The notes beneath the pieces are model-generated. The model was not told the origin of the DNA. It saw only the letters and a list, made by a program, of their open reading frames with translations, and did not search any database. A stretch of DNA of 64,000 bases from Pseudofabraea citricarpa (lineage: Eukaryota > Ascomycota > Leotiomycetes > Helotiales > Dermateaceae), in the NCBI GenBank assembly GCA_029641185.1, contig JAPWGK010000033.1, positions 248,001 through 312,000 on the forward strand. The letters are read 5' to 3'. A program made the translations under genes and the position numbers. Every line of letters starts with the position of its first letter. Positions within the stretch are counted from its first letter, which is position 1. This document shows positions 37,686 to 49,916 of the stretch, piece by piece.

Positions 37686-40600
37686 ATGGTACCTCAATCT
37701 CCCAATCGAGATCGCCCAGCATCTCCAGCGACATCGCCTCAAGGCCCACGCGGTATTGCTCAATCCAGGAGAGGAAGGCCACAGAGATTGGACATAAACG
37801 AGGATATCTCGACAGAATATCCCCGCGCACAAACAAGCCTTGATCAGGATGATGTAGAAATGGGTACGGAAGGTCTAACGAGAATAGAAAAAACGGAACC
37901 TGGTATCAGCCAGTCGCTGGGAAATACCTATAATGAACGCCAGCGCAGAGAAAGCGGCGATGATAGTTCCAAGTTTGAGACTTACGAAGACATTTTATCG
38001 CGCCTAGACCAAGAATGGGCTGCTCCAGAATCAACTGTTAGTGCTTCTGAAGCACCGCCTTCTCCTACGTCTCCAAGAGGGATTGAACAAAGGATGTTGC
38101 GTGATATTGACTTTGACTCTCTTCTTCGCCAAGATCATACGTTCGGAGGTTCTATGAAAACTGTTCAAGGAATCAAAGAATGGTGGGTCACTAACAAGAT
38201 GGAATGGGAGCGTCAAAGGTCTCTCCTTGCATCCGAAACCCTCGCCTTGGCTCAACCAGGCCTTATAGAGCAGGATAAACAAGAACATCTTATAAACCAA
38301 CAGACCTTAATTGATTGGTTCCTTCAAAACAAGAGCCTACAAGTCATGGTTTTAAGCCACTTAAAAGAGGTTGCGACCGAAGAATCTCGTTCTCTCGAGT
38401 TGCCATATTTGCAAGACGAAGGACCACCACCGTTCTATAATAACTTTAAGTACGAGAGCGTGGTTGACATCAAACGAACCCCATGGTTTAAACAATATGG
38501 CTTTGACTGGTGGATGCGGTGTGTCATATTTGATCTCACAGAGAAGCTACAGTATCTGGAAGAAGAAGCCAGATCCACTGTAGGGACGTACAATCTGAAT
38601 AAACAGCTTTATGAAAAGCAAAGGCGGAAGTTACTTGAGGAGGAGCATTGGACCCGTGCAGTACAACGAACTATCGATGGGCACATACATTCAAAGGAAG
38701 AGGAACAAAGCCGGCATGCCAGACATGTCGACGGACTTGAAAACCTCATGGATACGTATCAAGACCGATGTACATGGTACAATACAACCTTTCAAGATTA
38801 TGACAATCAAATTGGCAGGATGAAATTCATCAAGAGTAAATTTGAATGGGAATATTGGGTGAGGGCTGGTGTGGTGAGGGTTGGCCAACGTCTTCCGTTG
38901 CCTCCTACAGATATCATGAACTTTGTCCACCAGCTTATGTGTCGTTACGATAGAGCACACAAATCCAATCGAACTATCCTACCCTGGCTAGTTGCAGAAG
39001 ACCTTCCCGAATATAAACGTAACCTAGTACGAACACTTTACTCTCAGATTCCTGTTGACTTTGAAGAACTTGATGTCTCAATGATGTTACTATGGAGTCG
39101 TAAAGCAGGTTGGGAAGGAATAGAACGCGAGGAGCTGAATCATTGGGTTGCTACGGTTGTTGATATATCCCGCGAAATTGACCGTGTTGTCAATGATGAC
39201 AAGGCCGAAATTCCACTCGCATCACACATGGGAAATGCCAGCTCTAGTCTACACGTTAATCAGCAGGAACGGCAGCATCAGTATGATACACCGGACAAGC
39301 CTCGTCCTAGCTACCATCATGGAATTGCACTAAGGAGACCGCTAGGCTCACCAGATCCTTTGCAACCAGAAAACTTGGTAAAAGCGGCGGAGGAGATCTG
39401 GAATAAAAAGTACATTTATGATCATGGCGACCATCAGGTATGTTAAAATTTTTGAGAGTCACTTTATCTAGCACCATTGAAGACTATTGAACCTTTGAAA
39501 TGTTACCGTCTCTACTGGAATTTCTCGGCCTCCCTTCAATTTTACTTCGAGGAACTCAGAATCTTTCAGAACAAGCAATGCTAACGCTTTGGTATGTAAT
39601 TTTGTAGGGCCCACCATTTAATATTCGAGACGATATCAAGCGTACAATACTTAGTCCCGACATTGCTTTTCACATGATGCGTCGTGAACCTTTGTCGTGG
39701 TTTGGATTTAATGCGGAATTCAACCGGTTTCTAAATTCAAGGAATCGGTATAAAGAGCATGAGATCATGGCTTTTCTTTTGGAATGCAATCAGAAGAAGA
39801 GACTGTTTGCACTCAAAAACGGAATTGTCACCAAACTTAGCCACGGCTGGGGGTACGTGCGAGAGAATCCAATTGTGGGATGCCCCAGAGCTCGAAATCG
39901 GCGTATGAAAGAAGGCCTTGAATATAGCGGTGCTTTTGCATGGTTTGTGGCACATAGAGATAAGTTTCCGTTCACATTATGGTTCATGTATCCTACACCT
40001 TCTGAGACCCTGCATCAGTATATAGATAAGGCCTTGAAGGAAGACATCGAGGCTGGCATACTTGATGACCCAACCGCCTCCGTGCTTTCGGACCTTCCAC
40101 AGCGCAAGCGCTTTTTATCATACTGCAGTGAAATCGGGCATTTCTTTAAAGAGTAAGTTTTTATAGCTTGTCTGCATTTGCAGCCCAGATATAGCATTCC
40201 TTCTTCTGGCAATTAAGTCCTAGTCTTACGGGTAGAATTAAGCTGACCAAACCTTCCAGGATGTATTGCGAGTACTATCAAGTCGATGCGGGCTGGGGCT
40301 TCCCTCAAGATGAGTATAGTCTCAAGCCCCTTTCAGGATACGGGCCACCCAAAATTTGGGACGAACTGCGAATGAAAATTGTCAGCAAAGCTGTGTTGAA
40401 GGAGCTGGATAAGCCAGGGGTCTCTGATAAACTTCTGAACGAGTCGGATTATTTCGACTTTTTTTCCACCTTTCTGCGGAAGAATTGGAACTACGAGCTC
40501 GATTGCGATGATTTTCATGAATTCTTAAGATGGTGCGAGGAAACCAAGGAGCTTTTCAGGTATGTTTCGGTTTGCTTTCTATCTTTAACGAGTTAATATT

Positions 40601-40697
40601 AACATGCTTTGCCTGCAGATTAAGGAGAGACCTGGTGGTAAAAAGAATCGAAGAGGGCTGGCCGACCGACGGTGACGAGCTTAACGAGAATACATAA
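37686..40697 (+). CDS. large orphan protein, Trp/Glu/Lys-rich, unknown function
   Basis: Four exons (37686-39437, 39608-40152, 40260-40559, 40619-40697) join in phase to 891 residues. The first 130 residues are Pro/Arg/Ser-rich and probably disordered (NRDRPASPATSPQGPRG). After this come charged, Trp-rich segments (EWWVTNKMEWERQRSLLASE, YGFDWWMRCVIFDLTEKLQYLEEEARS) with likely coiled coils, no signal peptide and no membrane segments. Repeated words of the type ..W..W.. and DFHEFLRWCEE suggest a helical scaffold rather than an enzyme. I recognise no domain. The introns are longer than elsewhere in the window (170 and 107 nt). Start ATG chosen as the first in the frame; its neighbours give no clue to its role. 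Confidence 0.7.
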
Positions 40698-42586
40698 CCT
40701 TTTTCCTGTGTTCATTTCATTTCTCGAGAGCCGTAGGACACATGAATTTAGTTATCACCATCTCTATAGACAATATATCTAGTAGCATAGCAATAGTCCC
40801 TTAATTAAATGCAAGATGGGAAATTGGACAAGTGATGATATTCTCTTTTGTGTTACAATTGTGATAAGTCCTAAACACAAAAGTTCAATGGTACCATTCA
40901 GAAAATAGAATATCTCTAAATTTACAAGGGTCACTAACTTGTTTGTCAGCCACGTAAAATCCATAGAACATCAAAGTCATAACTCACGTAAATAATTATA
41001 AGAACTAAAAGTCAGAAATTGCTATAATCTAAATAAACCCTTCTGATACACTCTCGACTATAACTTGTGCAAATTCACTTAAAATAATATACTTGCTTTC
41101 CCACCTCAAATGCGCGGTATCTCGCTAATTCCTCAGGTTTCTTTACCAACCAAGGCCACCAAACGCTTGCTTTACTAATATAAGGTTGTATCAACTAGTT
41201 TGTTAGAATTAGGTAACTCGATGCAATGATGACTAATATTGAAATACAATAACTAAGATTTACTATCTTAATCAATTAAGGGGCTGACAAACATGTTAGA
41301 ACATTTCTATTCTATCAAACCCTGCGAAAGTTAAGCGAGCTATTTATCTGCCAAATCATAATTCGATTAAACTCGAAACGCCTATTTTACAAGTATATAA
41401 TTATGTAACTACCTACATAAGCAATTTGTTATACTTAATTTTCCAAAAAGACTTAATTCTTAAGGTGACGAATTTTTACTTACAAAAAGCTTGATATTTA
41501 AATAGATATAAAATAAAGTTATCTTGGTGCGGAAAGATAGTGGAACTATTAAAAATGCGGTTTATTATAGATTTGTATCTTCAGTGCGATATAAACCTAG
41601 CATGTAACACCTTAATAAGTAAAACCGTTGAAAGTAATTTGACTGTAGCCGAGCACCTTGAAGTATCCGTTCACCCTAACTCAAAACCATTCGCTAATCA
41701 GGGGCTAATAATAGAATTTGCAGCTAAGTTTGAAGGAAATTGACACAATTAGGAAAATCGGGTTCTAGGATACTTAGAAAACAAGCTGCGACCTGGGCGC
41801 CTTGATCGAGTGATTCTGTAGATGAGATCGCTTTAAACTTCTTCCGCGGATGTAACCGAGATCAAGCAGGTCCCGCGTTAAGAAGGAAGGCACGTAAAAC
41901 CAACCTCTGATAATCTTCTCTAAGTTCTTTTCGAATTTCAACTTTCCTCTTTTCTTCTTTTCCTTTTCACTAAAACTCAACTTCGGTACTCTTGAGTCGA
42001 TTGGCAAAAAGACGCTGCGGTTGGTGACATGCTATGGTACCTGAGCTTAGTCGCACTCTTGCTCCAAAGCCATACGCGTCGGCTCGGGCAAGTATGCTGG
42101 ATCTGTTGTAGCCATGTTGTTTAATTTTCCCAGTACACGGTGGCAAGAAATCAGAGAAATAAAGGAATTATGTAGGCCGTAAGTGGCCGAAGAGAGATTG
42201 ATTCCTTTGTCCACCAAAAACGAAAATCCAACGAGTCTTAGTGTTCTGGATCACGCATGAAAACAAAGCCAGTGAAGCACCTTAGCGCAATGCCAAAACC
42301 GTCCCCGATGGTTTTCACTCTTGAATTCTGGAAGCTTTTGTCCTGGTATGGATTATCGACATAATAAAATGCACGATCAAATGGCACGAGACTTGCAAAA
42401 AAATAAACAAGTGTCATCATAATTGGACAATAAAGTCCATACATAGACATGAAGAAAAAACCTACTTGGTAGGAAATGGGTAGATGCATAAATGAACTAC
42501 AGAAAGCCCCTAAACTCCACCCAATGACTCATTTAAGAGTGTATCGACCCGACGCCAATGAATGCAACTCCTTATGTAGTTGAAAA
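40698..42586. other. 1.9-kb AT-rich gene-free island
   Basis: From about 40,740 to 41,760 the sequence is conspicuously A+T-rich with frequent TTTA/TAAT words and no frame longer than about 70 codons on either strand. This could be a small RIP-mutated relic or simply intergenic DNA; no repeat ends are recognisable. An 83-codon frame on the minus strand (42238-42489) has hydrophobic segments but no support. Confidence 0.4.
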
Positions 42587-44702
42587 TTACTTCCCAAGAT
42601 GCCCATTTCCTTGTGCATAGACGCCAGCAAAGTCCAGCTGCGCCAGCATACCATTGACTTGATCTATTTCCCTGCTTAAATCTGCAACATTACTGCTCAG
42701 ACTCGAAACCTCGTCGAATTTTCTCCTCTTATTAGCATCAGCGATCATCTCGCTGACAAAGAACTTTTGTTCTTCAAGCACAATCAACCGTTCTCGAAGT
42801 TCCTTCTCCTCGGCTTCCATAGCAGAAACAGCACTGCTACTGCTAATCTGGCTAGCGGCATCGATATCATTGTACCGAATAGATGCCAACGCGCCGCCAC
42901 CATTTCCATTGCTGGTCAAATTGCGCAGACCTGAGGATCCGTGCGGTGAAGCATGTTTCAAGATCTTTGGCAGTGTTTTTAACGGAAGCATGTGTAAATG
43001 TAAAAAGTTTGAGGATTGTTGATATATTGCCTTCTGAAGTTTCAGTTGGGTAGGAGACTTGGTGGGTAAATCCCTAATTCTTTTTGCTGCAAGGTCGTAT
43101 TTTCCAAAGGAGTCGATAAGTCGCTTGCGAACTTTGGAGGCCTCAGCTAATTGTGCCTGTGACGGAGGTTTGACCGGGTCTTGCAACGCAACTAGCAAGC
43201 GCTGGAAGTTTGGGAGCAACAACCGAATGCCCTTTTCGAACTGCAGGAGATTCTCGTAAGATCTTTGATCTGGAGGCTTGTGCATGACTTCCTCGACAAA
43301 GTCCTTCTTACTAAAGACTGTGGTTCTGCATTCTCTGCACATTCTTATATCTAGACTCAGATCACCCGAAGATTTTTCTGACATTACGTCAGTCACTGAT
43401 TATGGTCAATGTTGAACGGTATTTAGATGTTGTGCCAACTTACTTGCCGTGACATTCAGCCCAACTTCAGACGAACAGCCCGTTCGCAGATCAGAACAAA
43501 CTACCCGTCCACACAATCGACAGTGGTGCCGACGAAATGACCAGGAGCCAAACTCTTGCTGACAAAATGGGCATTTTGCGACTTTTGCATCGTCCTCCCA
43601 CGTAACCACAGTCTGTTCTAACACCTTTCTCTGGTTTTTTTGCCCGGCAAGAGATATTAAACCAGAGCCGTTGCCAGCCGGATCCTCAGGAGGGTTGGCC
43701 AGTAATTGTGTCAGCTTTGTAAGCCTCTTTTCCAGTCTTGAGATCTCCAGATATTGCTTATCAACTGTTTTCCTTCGCAAGGCTACGAAGTCGTTTGTAT
43801 GGTCTTTTATGAGGCCATTGTGATCATTGTAGCCTTCTCTTGACTTGAAACAGGTCTCGCATACTCTGCACCAAAATCCTCTGACGGGCTCGTGCTGTGC
43901 CGACCTTGAAAGCTTCATCTGATACATGGTGTGATCTTCACAGAAGAGACGCCCACATTTCCTACAATTAACGCTTCCATTGACCGCCCCAAGACGTTTC
44001 CCGCAGGCTGGTTCCGTGCAGAGATCATTGTAACCTGCTCTTTGCCAATGCGTCCTTGCAACCACTTCGTCTGGATCTGGCCGATATTCAGGTGTCGCAA
44101 CTCGGTTGCCAGAAATGACTATCGGTGGTGGGGTGGAAGACGAGGGCACATCGTTAGATTCGAAGACATCGAGACCCTTCAGCTTCTGGTTGATCACTGC
44201 CAGCGGTTGAAATTTCTTCGCCTTCACAACCTGCTTGTCAAACCAATTCTTGACCTCGTCCTGCTCAACCTCGGGTAGTTCCTGGTGATTATCGTCAAGA
44301 TGTCTGGGGTTTCATTAGCATCGATCTGACAACCATTGCCATTTTACTAACCTATTGAGTTGCAATAAAGTCATCTACTCCGATCAGCGATAGTGTTTAC
44401 ATAACAGGGAATATACTGACCATTTCCTCATTGCAAATTGGGCACACAAGTTTTGAGCTTGCAGCCGCGACGGCTGTGGCTCCTCCTCCATTCTCCAACG
44501 AAACCCGCGAGCTCAAGTCTTGTACATTGTCGGCAAGAGGCGAAGTCGCAAGGGGTGAGGCAGAGACCTGGGAATCAAGGGAAAGTGTACTCTCTGACGG
44601 AGAGATCAGACTGGACGTACGTTGGTGCGCCGGAGGGGCGGGAGGTGCCAGCGATTTTCCACTCCCTAGTATTCTCCCGCCTCCCAGCCTTCGTCCAGAC
44701 AT
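42587..44702 (-). CDS. PEP7: FYVE-domain Rab5 effector PEP7/VAC1
   Basis: Four exons (44702-44421, 44374-44352, 44303-43444, 43395-42587) give 657 residues. An N-terminal C2H2 finger (Cys87, Cys90, His103, His108) is spread over three exons, one of them only 23 nt. Two FYVE-type zinc modules follow: CRKCGRLFC...CRVCETC and the fuller WSFRRHHCRLCGRVVC...CRECR, the latter with the RRHHCR phosphatidylinositol-3-phosphate pocket. The C-terminal third is coiled coil (EAEEKELRERLIVLEEQ) for Rab binding. Yeast Pep7 bridges Rab5/Vps21, Pep12 and Vps45 at the endosome and is needed for Golgi-to-vacuole transport. Exon 3/4 phase was fixed by the conserved LNVTA/MTDVMSEKSS junction. Confidence 0.92.
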
Positions 44703-45418
44703 TGCGGTGGTCTGTGATTATTAGCCTCAGAGCTCAGCCAGCTCGAGGTGATTAAAATGAACCTCTCCTGGAGATTTGGTGGGTAATAATTCAGGTACTT
44801 CTGTAAGAAAGGACACAGGATGTTCCCACGCCGCCTTATTACATAAGCGGCACGAGGCTTATCGCACGGGTGGGGCCGTGGATAAGACAAGGCCAGGAAA
44901 GGTTTACAATGACAGCCTCGAGGATTTAAATCTTTATTAGAGATATAACGTGGGGAACTTCTGATACTAGTATGACAGATCAGGAACACAAGAGTTGTAA
45001 TACTAAACAGTGATAACACGAGCAAATGTTTTCAGCTAGAAATATAAGTATTCGCTCTATCTTGTAGTCATGTGACACGAGGAAAAGATGCCATCCAGGT
45101 GATTTGTTACAATGACTGTAAATCAATTGGATTGCTTGTAGAGTTCTTTTATTATTATTTATTGCCAAGTCGTAAAAAGACAAATTTTAAATGCTTTTAA
45201 TATTATTACAAAATCTACAATTGTTAAATAAAAAAGAAAGTCATTAAACTAAAGTGGTAACAGGGCATCATTGTCAATACCTATACAGGATACAGAGATA
45301 TATATGGCATGTCACGTATGTCTCTCACCTACATACCTGCTATACTGTATGGATTAACAGTCAATCCGTCACGATATCACGTGTTTGTATACACGTGATT
45401 ATCCTCAGTCTATCTATA

Positions 45419-45444
45419 TACCTACCTAGGTACCTAGGTAGGTA
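45419..45444. repeat. 26-bp perfect palindrome TACCTACCTAGG|...
   Basis: TACCTACCTAGGT followed immediately by its exact reverse complement ACCTAGGTAGGTA, centred on a GGTACC. The half-site word CCTAGGTA or TACCTAGG also occurs near 3750 (as CCTACCTAG), 20215 and 51430. Confidence 0.9.
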
Positions 45445-46836
45445 ACTACAACTCCATTGCCATGGGATTACCTGCCTACTTTCAACAAGAGTTCTTATTA
45501 AAAGCTGCCACACGGAATTGTTCTATTAATAGTTGCGTATATAGATTGAAGTTTCAAGTTAAGGAAATGAGCCCGAATTCCTAGAAACATAGGTAAACTT
45601 GAGAAAAAGGGTTTGGAATACTGAGATATGTTTGATAAGTTATAGAAAAAGAAGAAATCACCTAGACTCTCATAGTCAAGAACCATCTAAACTTCTGATA
45701 TGCAAAGATTTCCAGACTGAAGCGGCACAGCAGTTTGACATGAAGCGCCATAGAAGTCGCGGGCGAAGGGCAACATCTGGCAAAAGTCCAGCTCTCTTAG
45801 CTCCCGTAACGGCCAATGAAGACAGATCAGGCGTCTAGCTGTGACAGTCACAACGTTGATCCCAGATATTAAATTCAGCATCCTCTTTTATTTTCTTTCG
45901 TATCACGGGCTGAAATGGGTGAGTGTGCTGTGACTGGTGCCACCTCCCACTCTCGGCAAAATGCAGAATATATTGCACTAGGGAGGTAAGTCCCAGCTGG
46001 GGATACCAACCCCATTACCCCGCATGCATGCCAAGGACCATCCAGCCTCCAAGCAAGCTTTTGTTGCAAGTCGCAAAGTTGGTTCACTAAGGCTGGTGGT
46101 GCCATACAGAGTGGACACGTGATGATGGTATGGAGTGAGAGGGCTCCCAGGTTGCCTGCCTCCTTTGTCGAGTGGGTGTGGGATGTTTCTTGTGAGACTT
46201 CTGAAAATAGACACGACATGCGCTTCTAGACTTTTCCAGAAATTAGGCCGGAAGCCTGCAATCAAGATCCTGAATGATTAGAGGGTGGTATTTCGGAGGG
46301 CCAGAACCGATTACTGTTGTACTTAGTGAGCTAGGTGCATACTGCAACCCCTTTCCCCCCTGTGGTCGATCATAACTTCGAATAGCTTCTAAACTTCCGT
46401 GCTGATATTATGCATACTAGAATCATATTCGATCAAGTTCCCAAACTCTAGCTTGGGATTTGGGGGCCCGAAACTGATGGGATGGTGGATTGATTTGACA
46501 TGCGTCGGTTGAGTTGTCGCTTACCAGACGTGTCAATGTGCGGGTACCGGCAAGGCGAGAGCCATGAACCAGTCAACAGAGATAGCCGATCACCTCGCCG
46601 CATCTCAGCATCTTCAGCCTGCACCTGGACCGCCCGTTTGAGGTAGACGAAGGCATGTGATGATCAATATTTCCAAGGGGAATTCCAAAGTGTTTGGTTT
46701 GGTGAGCCCAGACATGGATGATGGATGCGGTATCGCGAGCCGTGCAGCTCGCCAGGCCATGGCCACGGTAAGCGGTTAGCAATTTAGCCAAATCTCCCCA
46801 ACGCGGCACTGCTACCAGTTGCCATTTGCCATGCAA

Positions 46837-46849
46837 CCCCGCGCCCCAG
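46837..46849 (-). promoter_or_regulatory. paired CreA-like carbon-repression sites
   Basis: CCCCGC and CCCCAG lie one base apart, i.e. two SYGGRG sites (GCGGGG and CTGGGG) in tandem about 310 bases before the sugar-porter ATG. Paired sites are the functional form for CreA. Inferred only from sequence. Confidence 0.45.
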
Positions 46850-47158
46850 CTTCATCCATGGGGGCCCTGCTTCTCATGGGGTCCTCGACTTTATCCCAAC
46901 TGGCTCTTGGCCCGCGGCAGCCTGTCACATACCCCGGATCAGCGGGCCTCCCACCGGCTAAATCGACGTGGGCATATCGTTATTAACCATTGCAGGCGAG
47001 GAAGAAGAAAAAAACTGTGCTGTTTAAGAGTGGTGGCATCGCTCTCACCTTTCTCTTCTGTTCTGGCTTCCTCAGTCGAGTCCTCTCCTTCAAGCACTGG
47101 GCAATTGACCAAGAAAGAAATCCATTTCTCCTTCTCTTCTCTCTCTCCCCTCGACAAG

Positions 47159-49236
47159 ATGCATTTTGCTTTTGCTACCGCCAAGTCCCACAAGGGTGGC
47201 GTGAGTGTAGCTCAAGCTGAAGCTCCTCCGTTGGATAAGGTAACGTGGTGGGCCGATCGAGGACTACGAAAGCTTTACTTTTGGGCCGCGGTTCTATGTA
47301 TTGCTTCTGCGACCACGGGTTATGATGGGTAAGTTAACCTGAGAAATCGGTATTAAACGACATGGCTGATATGTTTTTCTCTTGACAGAATGATGTTAAA
47401 CACCTCTCAAAATTTGGATTCATGGCAATTGTACTTCAACACGCCAAAGGGCTCCAAGCTGGGTTTGATGAACGCCATCTACCAGATTGGTAGTCTTGCC
47501 AGTTATCCCCTCGTGTAAGTAGTAAGCATACTTTGCCTTCAAAGCCGTTTCGTTAATAAAGTGATTAGTCCATACATGGCAGATTGGTGGGGACGAAAGG
47601 TGCCAATCGCAGTTGGCTGTCTTCTCATGATCTTGGGAGGTCTTGTTGGTACATTTGCCAATGGTTATGGGAGTAAGTGACCAATTAGTAGAGCCAACCT
47701 TCCATTTTGCTAACGTGTGATTAGTGTATGTTGGAGGGAGATTTGTTCTGGGTTTTGGCAACAGTCTGGCTCAGATGGCTTCCCCCGTCTTGCTAACCGA
47801 GATCTGCCATCCTCAACATCGAGGAAAGGTCACGGCCATCTACAACTGTCTTTGGAATTTGGGCGCTCTATGTAAGCAGACCAAACTCATAATATGGGTG
47901 GCAAACAGCTAATCGTTAATCTAGTTGTTGCCTGGATTGCGTGGGCGACCATGCAGATTGACAACGAGTGGTCATGGAGAACACTGACCCTCTTCCAAAT
48001 CATCCCAGCCGCCATCCAGATTACCTTCATCTACTGTAAGCCGCACAACCATGACAGCGTTTGCATCCAGGAACTGACAAATCTCAACAGGGGTTCCTGC
48101 ATCTCCCAGATGGCTTATTTCCAAGGACCGCAACGAAGAGGCCCTCGCGATTTTGGCCAAGTACCACGCAAATGGCGACGAGCAGAACGCCACCGTGCAG
48201 TTCGAGTACCAAGAAATCAAGGAGACGCTCCGAATTGAGATGCAGTATGCTAAGACAAGCAACTACTCGGACTTCCTCAAGACGCGTGGGAACCGCTACC
48301 GCCTGGCGCTTCTGATCTCGCTGGGTATCATCTCGCAGTACAGTGGCAATGCTCTGTTCTCCAACTACATGAACCTCATCTACAACAGCATGGGTATCAC
48401 GGACCAGAACGAGAAGATTCCCGTACGTCTTTTCTATTTCTTTTCTTAAGTTGATACGGAACGAGTCAAAAACAAAAATAAAAACAAAAACTAACAACCG
48501 CTATAGCTCAATGGTGGCCAGACCCTTCTCTCCCTCGTCGTCAGTGTCGGATGTGCATTCCTCGTCGATCGCGTAGGACGTCGCCCGCTCTTCCTCGTCT
48601 CAACGGCTGGAATGGTCCTCTGCTTCCTCGCTTGGACCGTCACATCGTCCATCTTCGAAAAGGATGAGACCAACATGGCAGCCGGTTACCCACAAGTCGC
48701 CTTCGTCTGGCTCTTCTCAGTCTTCTACTCTCTCGCATGGTCGGGTCTGCTAGTCGCGTACGCGCTGGAGATTCTTCCATACAAGCTTCGAGCCAAGGGC
48801 CTCATGATCATGAACCTGACTGTGCAATCAGCTCTCGTTTTGGGAAAGTAAGTTTTTACATTTTTTCTCGTTCCCTCCCCTCCCCCTCAGACCAGCTTCA
48901 AAAGGGAAAAAGAGAGGAGAAAATAGTTACTAAATGATTCTTTTGCGTAATAGCTACACCAACCCCATCGCATGGGAAGAGCTCCCCCACCACTGGAACC
49001 TCTGCCTCATCTACACCATCTGGATCTTCATCGAGTTCATCTTCGTCTACCTGTTCTACGTCGAGACGCGCGGGCCCACGCTCGAGGAGCTGTCCAAGAT
49101 CTTCGACGGCGACGACGCCGTGGCCCACGTCGACTACGACGAGGTGCTCAAGGGCGCCGGCCACCACGACAGCCGCGAGAGCGGCGACCAGAGCAGCGAG
49201 AAGAGGACGCCGTACGCGCGGGAGGACGCCGTCTAG
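47159..49236 (+). CDS. MFS sugar transporter (sugar-porter family)
   Basis: Eight exons (47159-47328, 47389-47514, 47569-47672, 47725-47871, 47925-48035, 48091-48422, 48507-48847, 48954-49236) give 537 residues. Sugar-porter signatures: TTGYDGMM in helix 1, DWWGRKV, GRFVLGFG, PASPRWL, DRVGRRPLF, and the final ETRGPTLEEL. Twelve hydrophobic helices are expected; the last 50 residues are an acidic/His-rich cytosolic tail. It should move a hexose or disaccharide by proton symport at the plasma membrane; the closest functional names in fungi are the lactose-permease-like porters, but substrate cannot be inferred. The last exon is clearly more GC-rich than those before it. CreA-like sites upstream fit glucose repression. 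Confidence 0.92.
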
Positions 49237-49916
49237 ATCTGTCTTCCTCTGCTTGCTTCTTCTCTTCTTGTTTTGCTCGTGTTTTCGATTCCATTCGCTT
49301 CTCTAACCTCGAACTCTTTCAATCTCATCTGTCCTCGTCCTGGTCCTGGTGTGCTTCTTCTTTGGGCTCTTGACTGGAGCTCGAGAATCAACTCGGATCG
49401 CAAGGGCAGGCTGTGTTCGTGTATCTGTTACCCGCTCCTTGTTGGTTGTAGGTTTGGTGATTGGCACGCCTTCTGCTAGATATTTATTCATCTTATCCTG
49501 AGTCACTTCACTTCGTCTTTCTATCTGTGCATCGGAAGCAAGGAAGAAGGGAAGGCAGAGATTCAACTCTAAACCAGGTATATAGTAGGGGCTTGACAAC
49601 TCCTCTGAATCTACAATATAATATACTCGCGCGCTCACTTGCTCACTTTAATGATTGGTGCATGTCTGGAGATGTGGATTATTGTAGTGATAGCTACTCA
49701 GCCAGACTATCTGCTATGGTTTTCTTCTCGGTTCGAATACTTCTCGTGATATATAGCCAGTTTCGGAAATCGAAGACACGCTCAAACACCACGTAGAACA
49801 GGATTGCACTTTTTCATCATTCTAAAGCACTGAATAGTATGATCTAAATCTCTCCGAACTTTACTGTTTTAGCCGGAGAGGGTAACGATGATTCATTATA
49901 TCACTGGACCACCACT
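49237..49916. other. convergent intergenic region
   Basis: Pyrimidine-rich 3' flank of the sugar porter followed by the 3' flank of the esterase gene. No gene. Confidence 0.5.

Larger units (their letters stand above)
44703..47158. promoter_or_regulatory. 2.4-kb divergent intergenic region upstream of sugar porter
   Basis: Separates the PEP7 start from the sugar-porter start. The left part (about 44,900-45,700) is AT-rich and holds a 26-bp perfect palindrome; the right part is more GC-rich and carries CreA-type words (5'-SYGGRG): GCGGGG on the minus strand at 46016-46021 and the pair at 46837-46849. No gene supported, although the open frame 46826-47332 extends the porter's first exon upstream. 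Confidence 0.5.

Noticed and set aside
42238..42489. 83-codon hydrophobic protein on the minus strand
   Set aside because: Lies in AT-rich DNA, has no splice or motif support and is within chance length.
46826..47158. N-terminal extension of the sugar porter
   Set aside because: The frame is open upstream, but family proteins begin near the chosen Met and the region carries promoter-like sites.
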